A stretch of 44,962 bases of DNA, from positions 1 to 44,962 of the forward strand of contig JABDMD010000174.1 of NCBI GenBank assembly GCA_013001685.1. Reading direction: 5' to 3'. The stretch's first letter is position 1; each line of letters starts with the position of its first letter. The DNA comes from Gammaproteobacteria bacterium. Its GTDB lineage: Bacteria; Pseudomonadota; Gammaproteobacteria; UBA4575. This document shows positions 1-8,329 of the stretch, in pieces. The notes below the pieces were generated by a model. It had not been told where the DNA came from and searched no databases. It saw only the letters and a program-made list of their open reading frames with translations. Made by a program: the position numbers and the translations under genes.

Positions 1-12
1 GGAGGAGTACAC

Positions 13-1362
13 ATGAAGAAAAGACTATTAACGTTAATGGTAGCATTAGGATCGATGCTTGCAGTTAGCACCTCGGTGTTAGCGGAAGACACCATGTACG
101 TACCGATTCCAAGTTATCGCGTAGGACCATATGCGGCAGGTGGAACGGGGTATTTTGGTGGTATCTTAGACTACTACAACCTACTTAATGAGCGCGACGG
201 CGGTGTAAACGGCGTGAAGCTTATTTGGTCAGAGTGCGAAACTGAATATTCAGTAGAGCGCGGAGTAGAGTGCTACAAGCGATTGAAAGATCGTGAAGGT
301 GGTGCAGTATTCTTTGACCCACTATCAGTAGGCATTTCAACTGCATTGATTGAAACCGGTCGTAAAGACAAGATGCCCATCATTGCGGTAAACCACGGTA
401 AGACAGCAGGTCAACGCGGTGACATTTTCCCTTACTACTTTATGCCCGGTATCAACACCTATGACGAGCACTCTATTATGGTGCACTTTATTGGTGACGT
501 ACTTGAAGGCGGACGTGACAACCTAAAAGGCAAGAAAATTGCCATGTTGTACCACGGTTCTCCATACGGTCGTGAAGCGATCGACTTCATGGACAGCATG
601 TGTGAAAAGCACGGTTGCACCCACCACCCTCTAGAAGTGCCACATCCAGGTAACGAACAACAGTCACAATGGTTGAACATTCGTAAATTAAAGCCTGACT
701 ATGTATTGCTAAGAGGCTGGGGGGTCATGAACCCAGTAGCGATGCAGACTGCAGTACGTACTGGATACCCAGTAAGCCGTCTAATCGGCAACATCTGGTC
801 AAACTCTGACGAAGACGTAATCCCAGCGGGTAAAGCGGCAGATGGCTACCAAGCGATCACTACGCACCCAGCAGGTACCGACTTCCCAGTAGTACAAGAG
901 ATCATCAAGACCGTATACGGCGGCGGCAACGGCGACTTACAAGACAAGTCACGTTTAGGCTCAGTATATTGGAACCTTGGCGTATTAGCGGGTGTAGTAC
1001 ATACCGAAGCACTACGTATTGCCCAAGCACGTTTTGGAAACCGCGCGTTGACTTCAGCCGAAGCACGTTGGGGCTTTGAGAACTTAAAGCTTGATGCGGG
1101 TCGAATTGGTGAATTAGGTGCGACGGGTCTAGTACCAGAACTAAACCTAAGCTGTTTGGATCACGTAGGTGGTCATCTTGCTAAATTCCAACAATGGGAT
1201 TCAGGTAAGCGTCAGTGGAACATCGTATCGGATTGGATTGAGGGCGACGTACCTCTATCACAAGCGATCATTGATGCCGGTGCAGAGCAATATGCAGCCG
1301 ACAACAAGATTGCAGCACGTCCTTGTTCTGCTGACAATAATGATGATGATTTTGACCTTTAA
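13..1362 (+). CDS. ABC transporter periplasmic substrate-binding protein (branched-chain amino acid/amide type)
   Basis: Predicted periplasmic type I solute-binding protein (Peripla_BP_6/LivJ-UrtA-like), which would capture a small amino acid or amide and pass it to an ABC permease. The first 24 residues are a signal peptide: MKKR, a hydrophobic core, and cleavage after V-L-A. The mature part of about 425 residues has the two-lobe layout of the family, including a YHGSPYGREA stretch near residue 180 and a conserved RGWG segment near 235. Several Cys (near 75 and 87, 195-201, and 380) could form periplasmic disulfides. A strong GGAGGAG ribosome site lies 6 bases before the ATG. No permease or ATPase gene follows, so its partners must lie upstream of the window or elsewhere. 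Codons are biased to AAC, GAC, ACC and CGT, unlike the AT-ending codons of its neighbours, which suggests high expression. The ligand cannot be deduced. Confidence 0.85.
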   Translation: MKKRLLTLMVALGSMLAVSTSVLAEDTMYVPIPSYRVGPYAAGGTGYFGGILDYYNLLNERDGGVNGVKLIWSECETEYSVERGVECYKRLKDREGGAVFFDPLSVGISTALIETGRKDKMPIIAVNHGKTAGQRGDIFPYYFMPGINTYDEHSIMVHFIGDVLEGGRDNLKGKKIAMLYHGSPYGREAIDFMDSMCEKHGCTHHPLEVPHPGNEQQSQWLNIRKLKPDYVLLRGWGVMNPVAMQTAVRTGYPVSRLIGNIWSNSDEDVIPAGKAADGYQAITTHPAGTDFPVVQEIIKTVYGGGNGDLQDKSRLGSVYWNLGVLAGVVHTEALRIAQARFGNRALTSAEARWGFENLKLDAGRIGELGATGLVPELNLSCLDHVGGHLAKFQQWDSGKRQWNIVSDWIEGDVPLSQAIIDAGAEQYAADNKIAARPCSADNNDDDFDL

Positions 1363-1390
1363 GATCTGATCATACGCATTAGCGAAAAAC

Positions 1391-1424
1391 AAAAGCCGGG
1401 CTTCGAAAGAAGTCCGGCTTTTTT
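1391..1424 (+). terminator. Rho-independent terminator after the substrate-binding protein gene
   Basis: A 14-bp stem (one G-T wobble) runs from 1391-1404 to 1409-1422, is closed by a GAAA tetraloop and ends in a T run. The core arms are AAAGCCGG and CCGGCTTT. It ends the first transcript and separates it from the dehydrogenase gene. Confidence 0.9.
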
Positions 1425-1430
1425 ACGCCT

Positions 1431-1452
1431 GATGACTTTATGATGACTTTAT
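1431..1452 (+). repeat. Perfect 11-bp tandem duplication
   Basis: GATGACTTTAT occurs twice head to tail (1431-1441 and 1442-1452), between the terminator and the dehydrogenase gene. It may be a replication-slippage duplication; it lies where a promoter for the next gene would be expected. Confidence 0.8.
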
Positions 1453-1476
1453 AACTCTCATGCATATTCTTTCGTA

Positions 1477-2322
1477 ATGACTGACAAAAACGTTTTGATT
1501 ACTGGTTGTTCCTCTGGAATTGGTTTACACCTTGCACAATCGTTACACGAGCAAGGCTATAGAGTTTTTGCTTCTGCAAGAAAACATTCTGACGTAGAGA
1601 AACTTACTCAACTTGGTTTACGCTGTTTACAACTCGATATCGCAGATTCTGAATCTATCCAAGCTGCTATGAAATCGTTATTAAGTGAATGTGACGGAAA
1701 ACTATATGCGTTGATCAACAATGCAGGTTTTGGACAGCCAGGTGCTGTAGAAGATTTAACACGCGATGTATTACAACAACAATTTGAGACCAATTTATTT
1801 GGCTTAGTTGAATTAACTAATAAGTTTTTACCCATCATGCATCAACAACGATATGGGAGAATAATTCAGATTAGTTCGGTTTTAGGATTTGTAGCTATGC
1901 CCTTTCGCGGCGCCTACATCGCATCTAAATATGCACTAGAAGGTATCAGTGATACTCTTCGCTTGGAATTAAAAGGTACTAATATTTATGTGTCTTTAAT
2001 TGAACCCGGACCAATCACAAGTCATTTTCGCCAAAACAGTTTAGAATTATTTAACAAGAATATTGATAGCAAAAATAGCCGCTTTCATAATAGTTACCAA
2101 ACAACGATTGCTAGACTTAAAACTGAAGGACCTGCAGTTCCATTTACGTTAGAGCCTGAAGCTGTTGCCAAAAAAGTACTGCATGCACTGCAAAGCTCGA
2201 ACCCCAAACCCAGGTACTATGTCACCTTCCCTACATATCTATTTGCCTATTTAAAGCGGTTACTCTCTAGCAACATGTTAGATAAACTATTATCGAAATC
2301 ATCGAAAGCAGAAAGCAAATAA
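1477..2322 (+). CDS. Short-chain dehydrogenase/reductase (SDR family)
   Basis: Classical SDR oxidoreductase of 281 residues using NAD(P)(H). The N-terminal Rossmann motif TGxxxGIG is at residues 9-16, an NNAG motif is near 86-89, and the catalytic Tyr147-xxx-Lys151 pair sits in YIASK with a serine about a dozen residues upstream (ISS). The sequence PGP near residue 188 fits the usual post-catalytic loop. The C-terminal 60 residues are basic and rich in Leu/Ser, longer than minimal SDRs and similar in layout to uncharacterised YbbO/DltE-type members. No clear Shine-Dalgarno precedes the ATG. It stands alone between a terminator and the small repeat-protein gene. The substrate is unknown. Confidence 0.85.
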   Translation: MTDKNVLITGCSSGIGLHLAQSLHEQGYRVFASARKHSDVEKLTQLGLRCLQLDIADSESIQAAMKSLLSECDGKLYALINNAGFGQPGAVEDLTRDVLQQQFETNLFGLVELTNKFLPIMHQQRYGRIIQISSVLGFVAMPFRGAYIASKYALEGISDTLRLELKGTNIYVSLIEPGPITSHFRQNSLELFNKNIDSKNSRFHNSYQTTIARLKTEGPAVPFTLEPEAVAKKVLHALQSSNPKPRYYVTFPTYLFAYLKRLLSSNMLDKLLSKSSKAESK

Positions 2323-2355
2323 GTAATTTAAATATTACTCGAATTCAATTACTTA
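2320..2355. repeat. Inverted repeat overlapping the SDR stop codon
   Basis: TAAGTAATT (2320-2328, including the stop codon) is matched by AATTACTTA (2347-2355) across an 18-base spacer. The 9-bp AT-only arms and long loop make it a weak terminator at best; it could equally be an operator for the next gene. Confidence 0.4.
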
Positions 2356-2376
2356 TCTACAGAACAAATATTTGGA

Positions 2377-2389
2377 TGACTTAACGTCA
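2377..2389. promoter_or_regulatory. Small dyad TGAC-N5-GTCA upstream of the repeat-protein gene
   Basis: A TGAC half-site at 2377-2380 and GTCA at 2386-2389 are separated by 5 bases, just upstream of the leader hairpin of the next gene. The spacing suits a dimeric regulator, but a dyad this short can arise by chance. No convincing -35/-10 pair was identified here. Confidence 0.25.
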
Positions 2390-2397
2390 ACCAAACT

Positions 2398-2441
2398 AAA
2401 CTCCATACGTTGTTAACTATGAGAACAACATAATGGAGTTT
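2398..2441 (+). promoter_or_regulatory. mRNA leader hairpin that buries the ribosome-binding site
   Basis: AAACTCCAT (2398-2406) pairs perfectly with ATGGAGTTT (2433-2441). A second 6-bp helix, GTTGTT (2409-2414) with AACAAC (2424-2429), sits above a small internal loop and carries a 9-base terminal loop. The Shine-Dalgarno GGAG (2435-2438), 7 bases before the ATG at 2446, is fully base-paired with CTCC (2401-2404). This arrangement is typical of translational control by an RNA thermometer or another opening signal. That it acts so is inference; a DNA operator dyad is the alternative. Confidence 0.6.
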
Positions 2442-2445
2442 TGAC

Positions 2446-2907
2446 ATGAATAATTTTTATAAAGCATTTTTAATCTTTTCAGCATTAGTTTTGCTTGCAA
2501 GCACCTCTATTGTAAGTGCTGACAAGGGCAATAAAGTTGAACGCCACCTTGACCGTAAGGGCGACAGAATTGACCACCGTTTAGATCGTAAAGGCGACAG
2601 AATAGATCATAGGTTTGATCGTAAAGGCGACCGCGTAGATCGAAAATTGGATCGTAAGGGCGATCGAATTGACCATCGTCTTGATCGAAAAGCTGACCGT
2701 GCACGTGATGCAGGAAAAGATGTCTTAGCAGATCATTTAGATCACAAAGGTGATCGAATTGATCGTCGCCTAGATCACAGAGGTGATGTTGCTGACCGTA
2801 GACTTGACCGCAGAGGTGATCGAATTGATCGAAAATTGGATCGTAAGGGTGATCGAATTGATCGACGTCTAGATCGAAAAGGTCAACACATCAATCGAAG
2901 ACACTAA
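2446..2907 (+). CDS. Secreted arginine/aspartate-rich protein with 11-residue repeats
   Basis: No function recognised. The 153-residue protein has a clear signal peptide (residues 1-25, cleavage near V-S-A). The rest is almost entirely copies of an 11-residue unit, consensus LDRKGDRIDRR. The leading Leu/Phe falls at residues 35, 46, 57, 68 and 79, then, after a degenerate stretch at 83-97, at 98, 109, 120, 131 and 142. The Ile/Val of each unit lies 7 residues after the Leu, giving a 7/4 spacing of hydrophobic residues. That is the stripe expected of a hendecad coiled coil, though one Gly per unit argues for caution. The mature protein is dominated by alternating Arg/Lys and Asp and has no Cys, so it is probably periplasmic or exported. 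A GGAG site lies 7 bases before the ATG but is inside a hairpin. A terminator follows, so the gene is a single unit. Confidence 0.8.
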   Translation: MNNFYKAFLIFSALVLLASTSIVSADKGNKVERHLDRKGDRIDHRLDRKGDRIDHRFDRKGDRVDRKLDRKGDRIDHRLDRKADRARDAGKDVLADHLDHKGDRIDRRLDHRGDVADRRLDRRGDRIDRKLDRKGDRIDRRLDRKGQHINRRH

Positions 2908-2925
2908 ATTTGCAATGTGGCATCT

Positions 2926-2953
2926 AAGGAGCAGCTCAAGGCTGTTCCTTTTC
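2926..2953 (+). terminator. Rho-independent terminator after the repeat-protein gene
   Basis: AAGGAGCAGC (2926-2935) pairs with GCTGTTCCTT (2941-2950) with one G-T wobble around a 5-base loop, followed by a short T run. It separates this gene from convergent clpB, whose stop codon is only a few bases away. On the minus strand no T run follows, so it probably works in one direction. Confidence 0.75.
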
Positions 2954-2957
2954 TACG

Positions 2958-5546
2958 CTAGGCTGCTTTAGAATCTTTGTGATTAAAACTTAATTTATCT
3001 CCACTCATTTCAACATTTACAATTTCACCTATTTGTATATCACCAGATAGGATTGATTGTGCCAGCGGATTTTCTACTAATTCTTGTATAGCGCGTTTCA
3101 ATGGACGAGCACCATATACTGGATCAAATCCTGCCTCAGATAGTTTATTTAATGCTGCATCAGTAAATTGTAGTGTGATATCACGGCCCGTGAGTCGTGC
3201 TTGTAACTGCTGTAACTGAATTTCGGTAATCGCACGAATATGTTCTTGTGCCAGTGGATGAAATACAATTGCATCATCAATACGGTTAATAAATTCTGGT
3301 CGGAACCTAGAAGCTACGATTTCCATTACAGCTGCTTTCATTTTTTCATAATCACTCCCAGCTAACTCCTGTATAACATCACTACCTAAGTTTGAAGTCA
3401 TAATGACAACGGTGTTTTTAAAATCTACAGTACGCCCTTGCCCATCTGTTAGACGTCCGTCATCTAGAACCTGTAGTAAAATATTAAATACATCTGGGTG
3501 TGCTTTTTCGATTTCATCCATCAGCACCACACTGTAAGGCTTACGTCGCACAGCTTCCGTTAAATAACCACCTTCCTCATAACCTACATATCCTGGTGGT
3601 GCACCAATTAAACGCGCAACAGAATGTTTTTCCATAAATTCGGACATATCAATGCGAACTAATGCGTCTTCACTATCAAACAAAAATTCGGTTAATGCTT
3701 TGGTTAACTCGGTTTTACCGACACCTGTAGGACCAAGAAACAAAAATGAACCATTAGGCCTACGAGGATCTGAAATGCCTGCCCTTGAACGCCGTACCGC
3801 ATCTGACACAACTTGAACCGCCTCACCTTGTCCCACTACGCGCTTACTAAGCGCATCTTCCATGGACAATAATTTCTCCCTTTCACCAGCGAGCATTTTC
3901 GATACAGGTATACCTGTCCAGTGTGAAACAATTTCGGCTACTTCCGCATCGGTTACTTTATTGCGCAATAATTTATTCTCTGAGGTTTTAACCTCACTTG
4001 CTGCCTGCAACTGTTTCTCCAGCTCAGGAATTCTCCCGTATTGCAGCTCAGACATTCTGGCAAGATCTCCTGAACGATGCGCAGCATCTAAATCAATACG
4101 TGCTTGTTCAAGCTCTTCTTTGAGCACATTCGCACCTTGTAATGTAGTTTTCTCGGAACGCCAAATTTCTTCTAAATCAGCATATTCTTTTTCAAGCTTT
4201 TGAATCTCAGACTCTAATTCATCCAGGTGTTTTTTAGATGCGTCATCTGATTCTTTCTTTAATGCTTCTCGTTCAATTTTTAGTTGAATGAGTTTGCGAT
4301 CAAGCTTATCCATCGACTCGGGTTTGGAATCGATTTCCATGCGAATACGCGAAGCTGCCTCATCGATGAGATCAATAGCTTTATCAGGCAACTGACGGTC
4401 AGAAATATAACGATGCGAAAGGGTCGCTGCACTAACAATTGCCGGATCAGTAATATCTACACCATGATGAACTTCATAACGTTCTTTTAAGCCACGCAAG
4501 ATAGCGATGGTATCTTCAACACTTGGCTCATCGACAATAATTTTTTGGAAGCGGCGCTCAAGCGCGGCATCTTTCTCAATGTATTTCCTATATTCATCTA
4601 ATGTTGTTGCTCCTAAGCAATGCAATTCACCACGCGCAAGCGCCGGCTTAAGCATATTGCCCGCATCCATTGCACCTTCAGCTTTACCAGCACCTACCAT
4701 GGTGTGTAATTCATCTATAAAAAGAATAATTTGACCTTCTTGCTTAGAAAGATCTTTCAAAACCGCTTTGAGACGCTCTTCAAATTCACCACGAAATTTT
4801 GCGCCTGCAATAAGTGCACTTAAATCTAGAGATAAGAGTTTTTTGTTTTTAATACCTTCAGGCACTTCTCCATTAACGATGCGTAATGCAAGACCTTCTA
4901 CAATCGCGGTTTTACCCACACCTGGCTCACCAATTAAAACCGGATTATTTTTAGTACGTCTTTGCAAGACTTGAATCGCACGACGTATTTCATCATCACG
5001 CCCAATCACGGGGTCAAGCTTGCCTTGTTCGGCACGCTCCGTTAAGTCAATTGTATATTTCTCCAAAGCTTGGCGTGTTTCCTCAGCATTTGCATCACTC
5101 ACATTTTCACCTGCTCGCATCGTATCTAGTGTTGATAATAATTCTTTTTTATTTAATCCTGATTTTTTAAGAAGCTTTCCTAACTCACCCTTGTCATCTA
5201 AGGCTGCTAAAGCAAATATTTCCGAGGCAATATAATCATCTCCTCGTTGCTGAGCGAGCTTGTCAGTTACATTTAATAAATTACTCAGAGAATTGGAGAC
5301 GTGCACTTCACCACCAGTGCCTGAAACACTAGGCAAGCGTTCAATCACCTGCTGGCATTCAGATTTAATTGCATTCACATCAGCACCAGTACGTTGATAC
5401 AAGGCTGCAACAGTACTATTTTCTTGATTAAGCATTGCAGCCATCAAATGCACAGGCTCAATGAATTGATGATCACGCCCTACAGCCAATGACTGCGCCT
5501 CTTGCAGTGCAAGCTGAAACGTAGTTGTCAATTTATCCATGCGCAT
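2958..5546 (-). CDS. clpB: ATP-dependent disaggregase ClpB
   Basis: Hexameric cytosolic AAA+ disaggregase that works with DnaK to rescue heat-aggregated proteins. In order it shows a Clp N-domain (about residues 1-145), the first AAA+ module with Walker A GEPGVGKT near 205 and Walker B LFIDELH, a long coiled-coil middle domain (about 400-530), the second AAA+ module with GPTGVGKT near 605, and a D2-small C-terminal domain. Length 862 is normal for ClpB. I chose the ATG at 5546 (MRMDKL, as in known ClpB) with GGAG at 5556-5553, 6 bases upstream. An in-frame TTG at 5558 would add 4 residues but overlaps that ribosome site. A sigma-32-type promoter lies directly upstream, so the gene can be transcribed apart from the pgeF-rluD pair behind it. 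Confidence 0.97.
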   Translation of the reverse strand: MRMDKLTTTFQLALQEAQSLAVGRDHQFIEPVHLMAAMLNQENSTVAALYQRTGADVNAIKSECQQVIERLPSVSGTGGEVHVSNSLSNLLNVTDKLAQQRGDDYIASEIFALAALDDKGELGKLLKKSGLNKKELLSTLDTMRAGENVSDANAEETRQALEKYTIDLTERAEQGKLDPVIGRDDEIRRAIQVLQRRTKNNPVLIGEPGVGKTAIVEGLALRIVNGEVPEGIKNKKLLSLDLSALIAGAKFRGEFEERLKAVLKDLSKQEGQIILFIDELHTMVGAGKAEGAMDAGNMLKPALARGELHCLGATTLDEYRKYIEKDAALERRFQKIIVDEPSVEDTIAILRGLKERYEVHHGVDITDPAIVSAATLSHRYISDRQLPDKAIDLIDEAASRIRMEIDSKPESMDKLDRKLIQLKIEREALKKESDDASKKHLDELESEIQKLEKEYADLEEIWRSEKTTLQGANVLKEELEQARIDLDAAHRSGDLARMSELQYGRIPELEKQLQAASEVKTSENKLLRNKVTDAEVAEIVSHWTGIPVSKMLAGEREKLLSMEDALSKRVVGQGEAVQVVSDAVRRSRAGISDPRRPNGSFLFLGPTGVGKTELTKALTEFLFDSEDALVRIDMSEFMEKHSVARLIGAPPGYVGYEEGGYLTEAVRRKPYSVVLMDEIEKAHPDVFNILLQVLDDGRLTDGQGRTVDFKNTVVIMTSNLGSDVIQELAGSDYEKMKAAVMEIVASRFRPEFINRIDDAIVFHPLAQEHIRAITEIQLQQLQARLTGRDITLQFTDAALNKLSEAGFDPVYGARPLKRAIQELVENPLAQSILSGDIQIGEIVNVEMSGDKLSFNHKDSKAA

Positions 5547-5576
5547 TTGCGACTCCAATTAAATAGAATAGTGCAT

Positions 5577-5609
5577 ATATAATGGGGTCAATTAAAAGTA
5601 ATTCAACCC
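5577..5609 (-). promoter_or_regulatory. Sigma-32 (heat-shock) type promoter of clpB
   Basis: Read on the minus strand, GGGTTGAA (5609-5602) is followed by 14 bases and then CCCCATTATAT (5587-5577). This closely matches the RpoH consensus CTTGAA, N13-15, CCCCAT. The predicted start lies about 25-30 bases before the clpB ATG. RpoH control of clpB is well established in gammaproteobacteria, which strengthens the call. Confidence 0.85.
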
Positions 5610-5663
5610 ATAAACAATCTAGATCAACATATTGGATTATTGTCTATCGAGGCTTGATATATA

Positions 5664-6404
5664 TCAGTATTTTTTCCAAATCAAAGTGGCCATTCTTCCG
5701 GTCTGCCCATCCCTTCTATACGAAAAAAAACTATTTTCTTGCGTGTAAGTACAATATTCACCTCCGTAAATATTTTTCACACCATTTGATGAAAGAATAT
5801 TTTTAGCAAGTCGATAAATATTTGCTAAATATTTAGAGTCACTTTGAACCCGAAAAGAATTTCCATGTGCTACATCTTTAGCAACAAATTGCTCAGAGAC
5901 CTCTTCCCCCACTTCAAATTTATTTGGTCCAATTGCTGGCCCTAACCAACACATTATGTCTACATTATCTACCGGTAGTGCCTGCAATGTATTTTCCAAT
6001 ACACCATTTAATAAACCACGCCAACCGGCATGCGCTAGAGCAACATAGCTCCCAGATTGGTCACAAAAAACTACCGGCAAACAATCTGCAGTAAGAACCG
6101 CACATATAACTCCTACTTCTTTCGTATAGGCAGCATCTGCTGATAGATTTTTAGTTTTAGTATCTAACAACTGTATTACTTGAGACCCATGCACTTGATC
6201 CAGCCATATTGGATCATTAGGTAAATTCAGATCATGTTTAAGCAGCTGTCTATTTTCTTGGACATGTTTGATATCATCATTTACACGCATACCCAGGTTT
6301 AACCCTTTATATAAATTTCTGCTAAACCCACCCTTCCTTGTCGTCGTTAAACAACGTATGTTTTTCGATGCAGGCCAATCTGGGGCTATATATTCAAGAC
6401 TCAT
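5664..6404 (-). CDS. pgeF: Peptidoglycan editing factor PgeF (YfiH/multicopper polyphenol oxidase fold)
   Basis: Cytosolic DUF152/YfiH-family protein of 246 residues. The E. coli family member removes mis-incorporated L-Ser from muropeptide precursors; other members have purine nucleoside phosphorylase or deaminase activity. The three metal/active-site ligands can be seen as His72 (QVHGS), Cys108 (TADCLP) and His125 (AHAGWRG), with the family's CWLGPAIGP segment near residue 172. Its start overlaps the rluD stop by 11 bases, so the two are translationally coupled and form an operon, as in many gammaproteobacteria. The clpB gene follows downstream but has its own promoter. Confidence 0.92.
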   Translation of the reverse strand: MSLEYIAPDWPASKNIRCLTTTRKGGFSRNLYKGLNLGMRVNDDIKHVQENRQLLKHDLNLPNDPIWLDQVHGSQVIQLLDTKTKNLSADAAYTKEVGVICAVLTADCLPVVFCDQSGSYVALAHAGWRGLLNGVLENTLQALPVDNVDIMCWLGPAIGPNKFEVGEEVSEQFVAKDVAHGNSFRVQSDSKYLANIYRLAKNILSSNGVKNIYGGEYCTYTQENSFFSYRRDGQTGRMATLIWKKY

Positions 6405-7344
6405 TTTGATTACATTCTAAAATTTCTATTAACTCCTGAAAGTCTTCAGGTAAAGGTGCTGAAAAAGTAATTTCTGACTGTTTTTTTGGATGGATAAAAG
6501 ATAATTCTGCTGCATGCAAGGCTTGACGAGAAAAATTCGAGAGCTTTAGTAGCGTACTATTTTTCCCTGCATTCATTTTTCTTCCGTAAACACGGTCGCC
6601 AACAATTGGGAACTTAATATGTGCCATGTGTACACGGATTTGGTGAGTCCTACCTGTTTCTAACTTCACGTCCAATAATGTAAATCCATTAAATTTTTTT
6701 CGTATACGATAGTGAGTAATTGCAGGCCTCCCCATAGATGGTTTTACTGCCATGCGTTTCCGATCAACAGAATGTCTTCCAATCGGCTCATCTACAGTTC
6801 CACCAGAAATTAGCTCTCCATACACTAGAGCTATATATTTTCTAGAAACCGTTCTTCGCTGCAACTGTTCTACAAGATGGGTATGACTTTTAAGGTCTTT
6901 AGCAACAACCAATAAACCAGTAGTATCTTTATCTAGTCGATGCACAATTCCTACTCTTGGTACTGCAAGAATTTCCGGTAAATGATGAAGTAACGCATTT
7001 GCCATAGTACCGGTCGGATTACCTGCGCCTGGATGGACGATAAGTCCCGCAGGTTTATTAATAACAATCAATTCGTCATCTTCAAATACAATATCTAGTG
7101 CAATCGCTTCAGGTTCGAATGAAACTTCATCAGTGAGTTGCATATCTATTAGAACATTTTCACCACCAGTGACAACATCTTTAGGGCGCATATTCTTACC
7201 ATTTACCGTTGCATCACCATTTTTAATCCACTTTTGTATGCGAGCTCGTGAATAATCTGGAAACAACTTCACCAAAGCATTATCCAAACGTAAACCACCA
7301 TATTCATCAGGAATTATGCCTGTTAATATTTCTTTTTTATTCAC
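6394..7344 (-). CDS. rluD: 23S rRNA pseudouridine(1911/1915/1917) synthase RluD
   Basis: Converts three uridines of 23S rRNA helix 69 to pseudouridine, needed for normal ribosome assembly. An S4 RNA-binding domain occupies about residues 17-65 and an RsuA/RluD catalytic domain about 88-245, with the signature HRLDKDTTG and catalytic Asp138. The GRTHQIRVHMA motif near 235 is also typical. Length 316 matches the family. The start is GTG at 7344, the only start that keeps the N-terminal S4 domain in register. The gene is divergent from bamD and overlaps pgeF. Rlu paralogues are possible, but the bamD-rluD-pgeF-clpB context is the classical RluD one. Confidence 0.94.
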   Translation of the reverse strand: MNKKEILTGIIPDEYGGLRLDNALVKLFPDYSRARIQKWIKNGDATVNGKNMRPKDVVTGGENVLIDMQLTDEVSFEPEAIALDIVFEDDELIVINKPAGLIVHPGAGNPTGTMANALLHHLPEILAVPRVGIVHRLDKDTTGLLVVAKDLKSHTHLVEQLQRRTVSRKYIALVYGELISGGTVDEPIGRHSVDRKRMAVKPSMGRPAITHYRIRKKFNGFTLLDVKLETGRTHQIRVHMAHIKFPIVGDRVYGRKMNAGKNSTLLKLSNFSRQALHAAELSFIHPKKQSEITFSAPLPEDFQELIEILECNQNES

Positions 7345-7347
7345 ACT

Positions 7348-7360
7348 TAAGGTTACCTTA
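7348..7360. promoter_or_regulatory. 13-bp palindrome between divergent rluD and bamD
   Basis: TAAGGT (7348-7353) and ACCTTA (7355-7360) flank a single central base in the 67-bp divergent intergenic region. A TATACT hexamer at 7397-7402 could be a bamD -10, only about 10 bases before the bamD ATG, but no well-spaced -35 was found. The palindrome could be an operator or chance. Confidence 0.3.
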
Positions 7361-7411
7361 GCGCTAATTTTTGTACGGATTCTTGTGAAAAATGGTTATA
7401 CTGCATTGATT

Positions 7412-8314
7412 ATGAAAGACTATACATTAACGTCAAAAAGATCCATTTGGCAGACCTTATTAATATTAATACTCATAGCATCCATTAGTGGCTGCTCGTC
7501 TTTGTGGCCATTTGGCAAAGATGATGAAGAAAAAGACCCTGAAATCGCTGCAGATGAATCCGCTGCGAAACTTTACAAAAAAGCACACGGATTTTTACTC
7601 GGGAGAGATTTTGTTGGCGCCATTGAACAGTTTGAATTGTTAGAAAGTCGCTATCCATTTGGTCGCTATGCACAGCAGGGCCAACTAGAACTTGCATATG
7701 CATATCATAAGCAAAATAATACTGAACAAGCACTAGATACTATAAACCGCTTCATACAATTAAACCCGCAACATCCTAGCATTGATTATGCGTACTACAT
7801 GAAAGGGCTGGTAACTTTTGATAAGGGTAAAAACTTAATTCACTACATTATTAAACGCGATCCATCCAATAATGACCCAACTTCACTACGAGAAGCATTT
7901 GATATTTTTGGTTTACTCATAGATAAATACCCTGATAGTGAATATGCAGATGATGCAAAATTACGCATGGTTTACTTACGGAATGAGCTCGCTGAATATG
8001 AACTTAAAGTTGCTAAGTTTTATATGCAACGCGGTGCTTATGTTGCTTCTGCAAATCGCGCAAAATATATAATGGAAAATTACCAAGGGGCAGAAGTGAT
8101 GCCAGAGGCTGTATATATATTAGAACAAGCCTACTTAGCTCTTGGAATAGAAGACCTTGCCGACGATACTCACCGTGTTTATGCACAAAATTACCAAACA
8201 GGCAAAGGCGGGGTTATAGATGAAAAATTTGCACAAGAAAATAGAAGTTGTGCTGAAAGCTTATGGGGCAAAGCTTTAGAAAAGCTGAAACTCAGAACCT
8301 ATTATTGCAATTAG
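7412..8314 (+). CDS. bamD: Outer-membrane assembly lipoprotein BamD
   Basis: Essential lipoprotein of the BAM complex that binds BamA and helps insert beta-barrel proteins in the outer membrane. The N-terminus has a lipoprotein signal: basic TSKR, hydrophobic LLILILIAS, and lipobox I-S-G-Cys near residue 27. Five TPR-like helical repeats follow (about residues 50-250), including the family's SRYPFGRYAQQ and PDSEYADDAKLRM segments. I start at the ATG at 7412 because it places the lipobox correctly. The reading frame is open back to 7316, but that extension overlaps divergent rluD and would bury the signal peptide. At 300 residues it is longer than the roughly 245 of E. coli, from a C-terminal extension. 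The bamD-rluD neighbourhood is conserved. Confidence 0.93.
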   Translation: MKDYTLTSKRSIWQTLLILILIASISGCSSLWPFGKDDEEKDPEIAADESAAKLYKKAHGFLLGRDFVGAIEQFELLESRYPFGRYAQQGQLELAYAYHKQNNTEQALDTINRFIQLNPQHPSIDYAYYMKGLVTFDKGKNLIHYIIKRDPSNNDPTSLREAFDIFGLLIDKYPDSEYADDAKLRMVYLRNELAEYELKVAKFYMQRGAYVASANRAKYIMENYQGAEVMPEAVYILEQAYLALGIEDLADDTHRVYAQNYQTGKGGVIDEKFAQENRSCAESLWGKALEKLKLRTYYCN

Positions 8315-8329
8315 TATAAACTTTTATAC
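8314..8329. repeat. Short palindrome spanning convergent bamD and nadE stops
   Basis: GTATAAA (8314-8320) and TTTATAC (8323-8329) form a 7-bp AT-rich dyad across the 9-bp gap between the two convergent genes. It is too weak for a classical terminator, and no other termination signal is visible between them. Confidence 0.4.

Noticed and set aside
2507-2704. Antisense frame within the repeat-protein gene
   Set aside because: Its regularity is only the complement of the 33-bp repeat; the sense frame has a signal peptide and a ribosome site.
2520-2890. Possible CRISPR-like or minisatellite array
   Set aside because: The 33-bp periodicity is explained by 11-codon protein repeats with codon-level variation, and there are no unique spacers.
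7316-7411. Upstream extension of bamD
   Set aside because: It overlaps rluD and would place the lipoprotein signal internally; the ATG at 7412 gives a proper lipobox.
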